DNA of 64,000 nucleotides, taken from NCBI RefSeq assembly GCF_963966145.1, contig NC_091049.1:16678001-16742000 (forward strand), in the 5' to 3' direction. A model generated the notes under the pieces. It saw nothing but the letters and a program-made list of their open reading frames with translations. It was not told the origin of the DNA and ran no database searches. This document shows, in pieces, positions 54,395 to 64,000 of the stretch (position 1 is the first letter of the stretch; every line of letters begins with the position of its first letter). This DNA is from Tenebrio molitor. Its lineage: Eukaryota > Arthropoda > Insecta > Coleoptera > Tenebrionidae. Position numbers and translations under genes: made by a program.

Positions 54395-57099
54395 TAGGGC
54401 CCGGATTTTAGGCAAAATGGACTATTTTTATTTTTTAAGGCACATGTATGAAACTTGTCTATAAATGATTTCTGGCTTAATTAGAGTAATTAGAGCCATA
54501 TTTGATTCTACCTATTCGGCCTAAAATGCCCTTTAAATACCTATTTTACCTTTTAACTGCCTGAACATGCCTAAAATGACCAAAAATCAATTTCATTTTT
54601 GCGGTTTTTTCCCAATTTTCGAATTCTGGGAAGTTTACGGTATTGAAAATGTAAAAGTGGTACCTCAATAAAATTTACAATGCTTTATGATTTTAAAATT
54701 TAAGGAGATGTAATTACTGAAATGTACAAAGTGCAGTACAATACAGGAATTACTTTTTCGCTTTTACGGTTGGGACCATGATGTCAGCCGTAAATACTCC
54801 GACAATACCTAAGTACCACAAACCATTAGACTGGACTGGCATAAATTACAGAGTTTATCTGTTTGCCTCTGTTCGAAGGGGTGCAGGTATACGCGGTCTA
54901 ATGTTTTCTGATACTTAGGTATTGTTAGAAGCTTTAACGTTTATAAAATGGTCCTTGCCATAAAAACGAAAATTAAAATCCCGAAGTGAAACAATAAGAG
55001 AAACCTTAAGGGTGTCATTTTCTAAAAATTTAAGAAATATAAAATTAACCATCTCCTCTGAAATTTGGTGGGAGACGTAAATATAAGCATTACAAATTTG
55101 TCATTTCTCGTTTACTTTATCTCCGTGCAGTGGTCGTGTTTCTTGTGAACCTGTTTAAAGTGAACATAATGCCGAAACAAAAAATTAGTTTACGCGAAAA
55201 AATATTACAGTGGACAAGCAAGAAAGATTTATATGAAATAAAATCAACCCGAGAAATGTTTTGTAAAGCTTGTGGTAAACTGGTAAGTTAAGCATAATTA
55301 AAAATATGTCATTTTATATTTTTTACTTATTTGAAAATTTTATTTTTTGTAGTTTATATGCGAAAAAAAATGTCACTTGCAACAGCATGAGCAAACGGAC
55401 ATCCATAAAGAGAACATTATGACACCGCTTCGGCAAACGTTGCTGACACAGAACTTGGAGGAATCGGCAAATAGTACATTCAATATGGAACTTTGTAACG
55501 TCTTTTTAGCTGCCAATATACCATGGCACAAACTACAAAATCCTGCGTTTCAGAATTTTCTGACAAAATATTGTGGTAGAAAAATTCCGGATGAGTCTAC
55601 TTTACGGAAAAATTATTTACCAAAATGCTACAAAGATGTATGAACATACTATCTTTTAATATTTAATTTAAAATTATTTTCACTTTTAGACTATTGACCG
55701 CATTCGGAATGAGCTGGATCCTTTTAACATATGGGTTTCAGTTGACGAAACAACAGATGCACTTGGGCGATATGTGGCGAATTGTCTGGTTGGGAAACTT
55801 TCAGAAGATGAACCTGGAAAATCTTATCTTTTGGCGTCTAAACAATTAGAAAGAACAAATCATGAGACAATAGCTAGATTCGTAAATCAATCTTTAGGTA
55901 AGGGTTTTTCACTTTTTTAAATTTATTTTGATTTAAAATTTCTATGCGTAGAAATCTTGTGGAGTACCAGAGTTGTTGCTGAAAAGTTTCTTTTGTTTGT
56001 AACGGATGGAGCACCATATATGATAAAATCTGGTAGACACCTTAAGGTGTTTTATCCAAAAATTGTGCATGTCACATGCTTAGCGCATGCTTTAAATCTA
56101 GTGGCTGAAAAAATTCGCTATCAATATGAAGATGTGGATAATTTAATTTCGAACGTGAAAAAAATTTTCGTTAAGGCACCTTTGAGAGTTGAAATGTACA
56201 AAGAAAAACTAAAAGAAATGCCACTGCCTCCACAGCCAATTTTAACACGATGGGGAACATGGCTTCAGGCTGCTATGTTTTACAGCGAACACTTTGATTC
56301 CATTAAAGAAGTAAGTATATAAAAGATAAGCAAATTAATTGATTGTTAAACTGTTTTTAACTACTCACAGGTTGTCATGTCCTTTGATGGAAGTTCTGCT
56401 GTTGCTATTCAAAAAGCACAGTCTATAATGAAGAAACCCGGAATAAAAAACCAATTAATTTATGTTCGCAGTAATTTTAAAATAATCTGCGAAAGTATTA
56501 CTCAATTGGAAAAAAATGGGTTACCTTTAACCGATTCAATCAAAATTGTTGAAAACGTATTTACCTCCCTAAAAAAATCTCCAGGCCCTGTAGCAGCAGT
56601 AGCATTAAAAAAACTTGAAGATGTTACTGAAAAAAATCCTGGATACAAATTTCTTCTAGAATTGGCAAGAATTTTTAGAGGTGAAGATGTGCCGGAACAT
56701 GACACCAAAATGGAAGAAATTTATTACAAATTTGCGCCCATTACCTCTTGCGAGGTAGAAAGAAGTTTTTCAAAATATAAGTCCATTTTGGTGGATAACC
56801 GACAATGTTTTAAAGTAGAAAATTTAGAGCAATATCTTGTATGCAATGTAAATACGTAACAATGTAAATAACTAACAAACTTGTAGTATTGTATATTAAT
56901 TAATAAAAAATAATTAGTAAATATCTTGTTGTGTGTACCTACTTAAAACTTTAAAAACACATTTTTTAATTTAATTAACCACAACTTTAAGGACCTAGTA
57001 TGGCTTATTTTCAGTTTTTAAGGGACTATTTGCAGTAGTTTAAGGGACTATTTTAGGCACCTATTTCCGACTTTTTAATTGCCTAAAATCCGGGCCCTA
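54395..57099 (+). mobile_element. hAT-C: apparently complete hAT transposon
   Basis: Inverted ends TAGGGCCCGGATTTTAGGCA are identical on both sides. The perfect 8-bp duplication GTCATGAT flanks the element (54387-54394 and 57100-57107), the size expected for hAT transposition. The 2705-bp element carries one five-exon transposase gene with no break. Subterminal regions hold repeated short motifs (GCCTAAAATG-, TTTTAGGC-type) that could be transposase binding sites. It interrupts a Polinton-like fragment. Confidence 0.92.
55169..56859 (+). CDS. hAT-C transposase (five exons, open)
   Basis: Exons 55169-55282, 55353-55637, 55690-55897, 55952-56310 and 56371-56859. All introns are GT...AG (52-70 nt) and phases agree, giving 484 residues. 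N-terminal BED/CGGBP1-like finger split by intron 1: FCKACGKL | FICEKK, then HLQQHEQTDIH. Catalytic first Asp in WVSVDETTDALGRYV; second Asp in LFVTDGAPYMIKSGR; C/H motif VTCLAHALNL; conserved Trp in LTRWGTWLQA; last acidic residue and dimerisation block in APITSCEVERSFSKYKSIL. All key hAT residues are visible. Start chosen at the first ATG in frame (MPKQKISLREKIL). The upstream 770 bp is non-coding. It may be active or recently so. Related pseudogene at 57.8 kb. Confidence 0.9.
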
Positions 57100-57123
57100 G
57101 TCATGATCAGTGTTACGATCAAA

Positions 57124-57435
57124 ATATTCTTTTTTTCACCACTAGTAATAAAGTCTAGCGTTATCGGTTGTCATAGAACACTGAGAAGTTTCGTTTTTCT
57201 ACGTTGGCCCAGTGACAGGTAAATAATTTTTCATTATTAACCAGTGGTGAATAATGGAACAACCGTCACCTAGCAACGAAAGATCGTCGTCTATTTCATT
57301 GGTTAACGTAGACGATTTTCATACCAACTGTCAAGAAATGACAACTCGGACCCGTCGCATCCGACAAAATAATTTGATTAATAATTATGATCAGAAAGGG
57401 TTTTAACGTATCTAGTAGTGAAAAAAATAGTATAT
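57124..57435. repeat. Inverted-repeat element (MITE-like)
   Basis: Ends TATTCTTTTTTTCACCACTAG and its near-complement CTAGTAGTGAAAAAAATA pair across about 310 bp. No coding content. Confidence 0.5.
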
Positions 57436-57565
57436 AAACCACGGTGGAGAAGTCCCTTATAGCCTTCGCGCCTTACAACCCTCGGCGCGCCTCGGGCTCT
57501 AATCTTGGCGCTCTGGCTATAATCATGAACTTCTCCACCTTGGTATAATTATAATATACTATTTC
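57420..57565. repeat. Foldback repeat overlapping the previous element
   Basis: Arms AACCACGGTGGAGAAGT and ACTTCTCCACCTTGGT, extended outward by ATAGTATAT / ATATACTAT, around a G+C-rich loop with GGCGCGCC-type sequence. Confidence 0.55.
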
Positions 57566-57822
57566 CCGTGACTTCGCCCATTTCATAGGCGCGCATCGCT
57601 TCAGTCGATCGTACTTGCACTACTGCACTTATTGTGAATTGGTTTTCCAGCGCGGAAAGAAGTGTTTACATTTAGAAGATTTAGAAACCAACCATTAGGC
57701 TTGATCTTGATAAGTTTTCATTATTTTGCATTTCATTTTTAAATAATAATATTTTTAACGAAATTGAATTTTATTTTGAGGTTCAAAGAATTTAATTTTA
57801 TTTTGTTCATTTTCTTACCAAA

Positions 57823-58796
57823 AATGTCTAACGAAGAGGCTTCGATATCCTCAAATCCTTTAATCACCAAATGGGTTGGTGAATTAGGGGATACGTTTTG
57901 TTTTACCAATCCAGGAGACGCATTTTGCAAAACTTGTGGAATTACAGTTTCATTAAAAAAAAAGTCGCAATTATCTCAACACATAAAAACTAAAATGCAC
58001 CAAGAAGCTTTAAATTTTGAAAGTGGCGACACGTTTTATTCAGATTTATGTGAGGCATTCACTGCTGCCAATATTCCCTTGCATAAATTGCAAAATCCTG
58101 TACTAAAAGGTTTTTTTTAGCGAAATATACAGACCAGCATATACCTGATGATTCAACATTATGGAAAAATTACATACCAGGGTGTTATAAAAAAAATTAT
58201 GACTTCTATTCAAAATAAAGTAGATGACAATTATATATGGGTTTCCGCGGACGAAACGACAGATATTTTAGGTCGATGTGTAACTAATGTGGTTATTGGT
58301 GTTCTACATCCTACGATTTCATATACCCCCTATTTAATAAGAACTGCAATAACAAGTTCTATCAATTCTAGCAAAATGTGTGAAATAATTGAGCAAAGTC
58401 TTTCCAACAGCTGCATCACTGTAAGCAAGGAAAATGTTTTGCTGTTTACCAGTGATGCTGCTGCATATATGTTAAAAACTGGAAAGTTGCTAAAAGGGCT
58501 GTATCCAAACATGCTTCATATTACCTGTTTAGCTCACGCATTGCACCGTATTTGCGAATTTGTACGTGACGAATTTCCCGACAGACAAATTGATTAGTTT
58601 ATGTAAAAAAATCTTTTTAAAAGCATCTTCCAGGGTAAGTCTCTATAAAGAACTATATCCATTGCTACCGTTTTTTGAAACCCAAAATTTGTCTTTAAAG
58701 GAGGGCCTCTCAAAACTTGACCAAATTTTAACGGAAAAAAATTTAGCAAAATTGGTAGTTATTAGTGTAAAGAAGGCCGTCCTAACTGCAAATTAA
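57823..58796 (+). pseudogene. hAT-D transposase pseudogene, related to hAT-C
   Basis: Starts MSNEEASISSNPLITKWVGE. BED/CGGBP1-like finger FCKTCGITVSLKKKSQLSQH, then KMH. NIPLHKLQNPVLKGFF parallels hAT-C (NIPWHKLQNPAFQNFL). A stop at 58118 and a frame change lead to the first catalytic region WVSADETTDILGRCV, then LFTSDAAAYMLKTGKLLKGL (second region; DGAPYM has become DAAAYM) and ITCLAHALHRICEF. The frame breaks at about 58565 to TDKLISLCKKIFLKASSRVS and ends in a short KLDQILTEKNL tail. The part with the RW block and the dimerisation domain is deleted. No introns, unlike hAT-C, though the breakpoint near 58118 coincides roughly with an exon junction. Confidence 0.82.
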
Positions 58797-59190
58797 TAAT
58801 TTAAATAATAATAATTTAACATTACGTAGTTCATTTATTTCTCGCATTATAAAATTGTAATTATAAATTAATTGTTAAGACGCCACTGAGTGCTCTTATC
58901 GTATAAAATGAAAAACTAAATGTTAGTCCAGTCAAATAAGGCGAAAAAAGGGGTAAACCTCGGAATGAGAGATAATAAACGGGGATAAATTAAACTAGCA
59001 CCAAAATATTAATTTGTGACCAAACCGAAGACCCTAACTAACTAACTTAATCCCATAAATTTATTTTTATCTCGAATTAACTAAACTGTCTCCTTACATT
59101 TGTCTTCAAATTAACAGCAATCTAATTGCTCAATAAATAGTTGAGCACCTTCTATATGCCGCCCAAAATCAGTTTTGTTCTTAAATTATA
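58797..59190. other. Non-coding, possible left arm of MULE-3
   Basis: Contains ATTAATTTGTGACCAAA (about 59008) and related motifs resembling the TGTCACCAAA units of the MULE-3 right end. Interrupted at 59191 by a foldback element. Otherwise nothing recognised. Confidence 0.4.
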
Positions 59191-60367
59191 CAGGCTGTTT
59201 GATGAAAAACGCCTCAACCCATAACTTTTTTATTTATTATCCGATTTCAATGAGCAAAAAAATCAAAGATATGGTTTTTCAAACGCTACTAGACAGCAAT
59301 AAAATATTTTTTTTTGCGTTATCTTCAATAACTAACGATAGTCAACTTTTTTTTTAAATGGACACATGTAGTTTTTTAGGCTTGGTCTGGTAAGGTTTTT
59401 TTTCTGAATCTAATGATGTATCGAAAGTTATCATTTGGTTCATAGCTAACTGAAAAAAAAAACATTTTTTTGTGGTTCAGCTCATTATAAAATTTTTAAG
59501 AGTGCTGTGGAAAACAGTCGGAATACAAAGTACGATAAATGTCATCTAAACGTCAGCTTAGAAATTTTCATCTGCTTTTTTAAACTTTTTTTATTTAAGT
59601 ATAAAATAACATTGTCAGTCATGCAGGATAGCAGTCATTTGACTATTATTTTATGTTCGAGTGTAATAAAAATCGTAATTCGTCAAAAACAAAAAGTTAA
59701 TAGAAAAAACAATAGTTATTATTTATAAATTTGTTACACAGTCTAGGACTGGTTTACAAATCTATGAGGGGCATGATGACCAACTCAATAGACCGGGACC
59801 AATGGCTTAACGTGACTTCCGAATCACGAGACAGAATATAGCCTTTTTTTTATTATTTTTAAATTTCGCCCTGGGTCTGAATCGAACCCGCGACCCTCGC
59901 GTCCCTGAGCCGAAACGGACTCCCTTAGGCTATATTCTGCCTCATGTTTTCTAAGAAACTAATAATAAAACTTCAAGATTGCACCTGAAAATGTTCACAC
60001 TCACAGTTGACATTTGTTGCTATTTGTATTCCAATTGTTTTTCACGGCACACTTGAAAATTTCATAAGCTGAACCACAATTAAAAATTGTTTTATTTTTT
60101 TTTTCAGTCAGCTATGGACCAAACGATAACCTTTAATACATCATTAGATTCAGAAAAAAAAACTTTACCAGACTGAGCCTAAAGAAATACATGTGTCCAT
60201 TTAAAAAAAAAAGTTGACTATCGTTAGCTACTGAAAATAACGCCAAAAAAATTATTTTACGGCTGCTTCGTAGCGCATGAAAAACCATATCTTTGGTTTT
60301 TTTGTTCATTGAAATCGGATAATAAAAAAAAAGTTATGGGTTGAGGCGTTTTTTATCAAACAGCCTG
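59191..60367. mobile_element. TA-flanked foldback element with ~350-bp arms
   Basis: Ends CAGGCTGTTTGATGAAAAAC and its near-complement, flanked by TA (59189-59190 and 60368-60369). Arms remain similar for roughly 350 bp on each side. No transposase frame. A tRNA-like segment lies in the centre. Confidence 0.75.
59869..59930 (-). repeat. tRNA-derived (SINE-like) segment with B box
   Basis: On the minus strand, GGGTTCGATTCAGACCC (59873-59889) is a clear RNA polymerase III B box / T-arm. Upstream GGCTCAGGGACGCG could be a degenerate A-box side. No full cloverleaf can be drawn, so it is read as a SINE-like remnant, not a tRNA gene. Confidence 0.4.
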
Positions 60368-60369
60368 TA

Positions 60370-60735
60370 TACATTTGCACTAAAATAACCAATGTGTCCC
60401 CAAAATTAGTGATTTGTCACCAAATAACATATTCACGGCACTTTTTTCCGCACGTGATAACGATGTATATTTTATTCTGCAGTCGTCACCAGTATGGTAG
60501 CAGCAAATAATTTGCCAAGTTATCAAAAAATAGAAAGTGCTGATCATTTTATAGTTTTGATTCGCAAATTTAATGAAAAATGCACTGGAGAACGGGTGGG
60601 GACAACACCAACGCGTGCGTAGTACTTTATCATTCTGCTGACACCCGTTTACATCTGTTTTGAGCTGCAAATGCTGCAATATTTCGTTGTTACAAATTAA
60701 GCTTGTGTGTTTCTTTTGTCTCTGACTGTTTCTAA
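60370..60735. other. MULE-3 left subterminal and leader region
   Basis: Contains CCAATGTGTCC-CAAAATTAG and TTTGTCACCAAAT at 60389-60425, matching (reversed) the tandem units at 62.8-63.1 kb. No ATG in frame with the transposase, so a short 5' exon may lie here. Confidence 0.45.
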
Positions 60736-62570
60736 TCTAAAACAAGCAGTTGTGAAGGTGTCGCAATTCCATCGACAAGTTCAGTAGCCGTGCAAAATGA
60801 AGTGCCTTTACTTTCTTCGGGCGAAGAGGGCGACTTGGAGGATGAGGCGGTTATGCTGCCAAAGAAAAAACGGTCAGACAATAAAGTGTGGATATTTGTG
60901 GAAAAGTTTGAGAGTATAAAAGATGCCGAAGAAGCCATCAAAACAGCAAATACATGGCCATCTTTGCGTAAGCATGAAGTAGAGGAAGGTATGAAAAAAT
61001 ATTATAGATGTAACAAAGTTAAACGTAAAGGACCTCAATGTGCGGCGCAGATTTACTTGCTTTTTGACGCAGCTTCGGATGCTGTTTTAATGTATCGTAC
61101 AGACAGTGATCACGATCGCGAATCAAAAACGCACTCTAATTATGGGTTGAGTCCTAAAGTCAAAGAAGAAATAAATAAATTATTTGACTTGCATCTCAGA
61201 CCAAAAGCCATAATGAGTGCTTTAGCTAAAGTTGAAGGCATTAAACTGCCAAAAATGTCCCAATTACGAAATTACCTATATGACCAACGTCGCTCTAAAT
61301 ATGGGAAGCCAACCATTAGTCTCGGTGAACTAGAGGCTTGGTTATCGTCGCATTCAACTGTTCCTGAAGATGACGATGAAGTTTATGTCCTTAGGTATGA
61401 GATTGAAGAAAATGATTCACCTAAACTTCGATTTGCGCTATCAACAAAATTTCTATTGCAATTAGCTTGTGGTGTGAAAATAATTCATGCAGATGCCACA
61501 TACAAGTTGGTGTGGCAGGGATTTCCAGTGTTTGTCATTGGAAGTACAAAGATAAAAAATTCCACCCGTTTTGTTTAGGAGTGGCAACTTCTGAGGAAAA
61601 AGACGATTTCAAAATGTTATTTGATGCACTAAAAACTAATATTTCAACTGTATTCTCATGCAGTCTACAACCAGATGTTTTGGTTTGTGATGCGTCCAAA
61701 GCTATCCAGAATGCCTTTCTAGAAATTTTTGGTGCGGAAGTCACGGTGAGGATGTGCTGGGCCCACGCCAAACGAAAGATCCAAGCCCGCGTGGAACAAG
61801 TGACAAGAAAGGAGGTCCAAAAACAACTATTGGATGATGTAGATTCTCTGCAAGCAGCTACTGATCCTGAAATATTCAGCTTGGCGGCAAAAGCATTTCT
61901 GCTAAAATGGCACAGTGAGACAGATTTCATAAAATATTTTGAAGAACAATGGCTTATTCAGAACCGTAATTGGTATTTGGGAGTTAATCTAGGATCGCCG
62001 GCAACGAACAATGCCCTAGAATCGTTCAATAGAGTCATAAAAGACGAACACACTCTTCGTGAACGTTTTCCGATATCACGTTCTTTGGTCGTTGCTACCG
62101 AGATGGTAAATCATTGGTCTACGCAATATTCGAGTACCTCAGCTGAAAATAGAGTTTTTGCAACAACGCCAACGCTTGCCCTAAGAGAGTGGACTCGATC
62201 CTACCAATGGGCTAAATTGCAAAAAAAAGTTGTGTTGACACGTAGCGATGATGTTTTCAATTACTATGACGTACCTGGTGGAAAGGCTGAAACAATCGAA
62301 GAATTTCAAAACAAATGGACAAACTTTAACGAGTACAAGAAACAATTCTTCAGCAAGTGGGAAGTGGCCTTGCCCCTAAATAGTAACTGGACAGATGGAA
62401 AATGTGACTGCCCTATGTTTTATAAACACTATATGTGCAAACATGTTATGGGATTAGCAATACGTCTTAAACTTACAAGTCCGCCACTTGAAGCCAAAAA
62501 TGTGCCCATTGGCCAGAAAAGAAAGAGGGGACGCCCTACCAAATCTAAGCCGGCACTTATTATACAATAA
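60736..62570 (+). pseudogene. MULE-3 transposase (SWIM type), single frameshift
   Basis: About 610 codons with one one-base frame break near 61550. N-terminal acidic lead, then KVWIFVEKFESIKDAEEAIK and a zinc/WRKY-like region KKYYRCNKVKRKGPQCAAQI. MULE nuclease: GVKIIHADATYKLVWQGFPV (first Asp), PDVLVCDASKAIQNAFLEIF (second Asp), VRMCWAHAKRKIQ, and SPATNNALESFNRVIKDEHT (Glu). SWIM finger at about 62400-62455: CDCPMFYKHYMCKHVMGL. C-terminal AT-hook-like KRKRGRPTKSKP. All catalytic and zinc residues are present; only the frameshift, or an unrecognised intron there, breaks it. No ATG in frame at the start, so the first exon may be upstream. Confidence 0.87.
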
Positions 62571-62800
62571 TAATAATTTATTTTTGTCATTTGTATCACT
62601 TGTATTTTATTACAAATATATTTTGTATTTTGCTATAAGTAGGTATACTTAGTATTTGTTGCTTTCAGTACTGCCCTAATTTAAGGACCCTTAATAAATG
62701 ACTTATAATAATATAAATTAAATAGGGGACGCTTCAAACTATTTTTTGATGTTTGATTTCTTCTTCTGATGACGAAACACATAAACCAAGGTTCGTGTTC

Positions 62801-63110
62801 AAATAGTTTAATAATTACAATTTGGTGATAGATTATAGATATTCTGCAGGCACAGTAATTTGTTGAGTAACCAATTACATTTAGTGATGACCGGAAATAA
62901 ATAATCTGATATTCGCATTGAAATAGTTTGGTGTACACAATTTGGTGACAGATTAGATATTTTTGAGACACATTAGATTATTTAGCAACCAATCATATTT
63001 AGTGGTGGCCGTAAATTAATAATCAGATATTCGTATTGAAATAGTTTGGTGCACCCACTTTGGTGACAGATTAGTTATTCTGGAAAGAAACTAGATTATC
63101 TTGTGGCTGA
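62801..63110. repeat. Minisatellite-like array in the MULE-3 right end
   Basis: Units start at 62801, 62921 and 63039 (period 118-120 bp; about 2.6 copies). Each begins AAATAGTTT and contains TTTGGTGA(C/T)AGATTA. Inverted partial units occur left of the transposase (60389-60425). Confidence 0.75.
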
Positions 63111-63216
63111 AAAGAGCTTAATTTGGTGCTTGATTAAATCATACCCATAATAAACTACAAACTTGTATAAATCTTTGCTTCGACATGTGTTAATAAGCAA
63201 ATGTTGTTTCCAAGAC

Positions 63217-63377
63217 GATTTCCGGAAATAGTTATTTACATAAAAGTCAGGAAAATCTCACGTTACTGAAGAGGAGCTAAATTGAAATACGAGGCACTTT
63301 GTGCCGAGTATTTTATAGCTCCGAGTCAAGTAAGAGATTTTAATGACGTGTTTTGTATTAAATTTTTCCGGAAATCA
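63217..63377. repeat. Foldback repeat
   Basis: Ends GATTTCCGGAAA / TTTCCGGAAATC. Inner arms GAGGAGCTAAATTG-AATAC-GGCAC and their complement meet at a three-base loop near 63300. Confidence 0.6.
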
Positions 63378-64000
63378 TAAAAAAGATGAAATTTACAAAT
63401 TTTAGAAAAAATTTTTACAAATTCCACGAAAATCAAGTTTGTCAATTTTGTTGGCAACTATAGTTACAAAGTAATTTTGCGTTTTGTAAAGTCTTTCAGT
63501 AATGGTCCGGAAAATTCAATTTTCCTGTGCGTAAATAAGCAGGAAATAGTACCGGGTGTCCCATCACTTGTGTCCCGTAGGAAAATGACTTTAAAACTAA
63601 ATTATATTTATATGAAGGTATTATAGATGCATAAATACTGTTCACCGCCACAAAAATTGGGTATTACTTTTTTGTTAAAATTAATTACCTAGGTACAGCA
63701 GGCAAAAAACTATCACTTTAAAAATTAAATTTTGTTCAATGCAGTTCAAATTTAGTATACGTTTTGAAAAAATGGTAGAGCAATAAAATCCGTGATTAGA
63801 ATTTAATTAAAATGTTTTGATGTAAAGATATCTTGGTTAAATTAATTTGGGCCGTTCTACTTTATGAAAATTTATTGCAGACGAAGATTTATGAGGGGTT
63901 GCAGTGTGTTTGACGCCGTACCACACAGGCAGGTACCGCTGGAACCCTCTTAAATGGTCTTCGTACCATAAATTGCGGTCAAGAATAATACCCACAAACT
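63378..64000. other. Non-genic end of window
   Basis: No coding region recognised. A CCGGGTGTCCCA motif at about 63554, like termini of several insect MITEs, has no partner inside the window. Confidence 0.4.

Noticed and set aside
59869..59930. tRNA gene
   Set aside because: Good B box, but no complete cloverleaf or anticodon arm; better read as SINE-like.
62801..63110. CRISPR-like array
   Set aside because: About 119-bp units with diverged sequence and no spacers; they are MULE subterminal repeats in a eukaryotic genome.
1..64000. Bacterial-style defence or toxin system
   Set aside because: Introns, insect-type transposons and telomere repeats show a eukaryotic window; no operon-like gene set present.

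Overview
The window looks like a transposon-dense stretch of an insect nuclear genome. The evidence is: A+T-rich sequence; short (52-70 nt) GT-AG introns in one intact transposase gene; TTAGG-type telomere-like repeats next to R1-type non-LTR elements; a matrix metalloproteinase-like gene; and the mix of hAT, MULE, Harbinger, mariner, R1-like, CR1-like and Polinton-like pieces. The order is not determined. No rRNA or tRNA gene, CRISPR array, bacterial operon or clearly intact single-copy host gene was seen. Nearly all coding-like sequence is transposon-derived and most of it is broken.

Layout. 0.2-2.2 kb: decayed hAT transposase. 2.3-2.8 kb: minus-strand 3' end of an R2/R4-like non-LTR element. 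3.5-5.7 kb: foldback repeats, a gutted PIF/Harbinger element with nested hairpins, and a TA-flanked MITE. 6.0-8.75 kb: R1-like LINE pieces. 9.3-10 kb: Tc1/mariner-superfamily remnant. 10.1-13.3 kb: R1-like ORF2 pieces ending at (TTAGG)n. 13.4-18.0 kb: an R1-like LINE with 5' leader, ORF1 and ORF2, cut off in its RT domain against a minus-strand CR1-like LINE (18.0-20.5 kb). 20.8-30.4 kb: a second R1-like LINE split by a 5.8-kb MULE. The MULE has ~175-bp inverted repeats and a perfect 9-bp target duplication, and it carries four later insertions, including a solo LTR. The LINE ends in poly(A) followed by TTAGG-like repeats.

30.5-34.0 kb: another R1-like LINE. 34.3-35.1 kb: THAP/P-type remnant. 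35.5-37.4 kb: GC-richer LTR-like sequence. 38.3-40.5 kb: second hAT pseudogene. 40.8-42.0 kb: second MULE transposase fragment. 43.3-48.5 kb: CR1-like LINE with a mariner and a MULE-type MITE inserted. 49.0-50.9 kb: unknown small ORF and a minus-strand matrix metalloproteinase pseudogene with a MITE next to its zinc motif. 51.2-52.4 kb: tandem tyrosine-recombinase fragments. 52.5-54.0 kb: hairpins and proline-rich retroelement-like sequence. 54.4-57.1 kb: an apparently complete hAT with terminal repeats, an 8-bp target duplication and a five-exon open transposase, inserted in a Polinton-like fragment. 57.8-58.8 kb: related hAT pseudogene. 58.9-63.1 kb: a nearly intact SWIM-type MULE with iterated ~119-bp subterminal repeats and a foldback element in its left arm.

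The genes do not form a pathway. The organising theme is nested transposition, and the insertion order can be read from target duplications and from reading frames that resume across inserts. I found no convincing new molecular system. The points most worth following are the intact hAT, the MULE nested in a LINE with an internal templated duplication, the telomere-repeat-associated LINEs, and the metalloproteinase copies.
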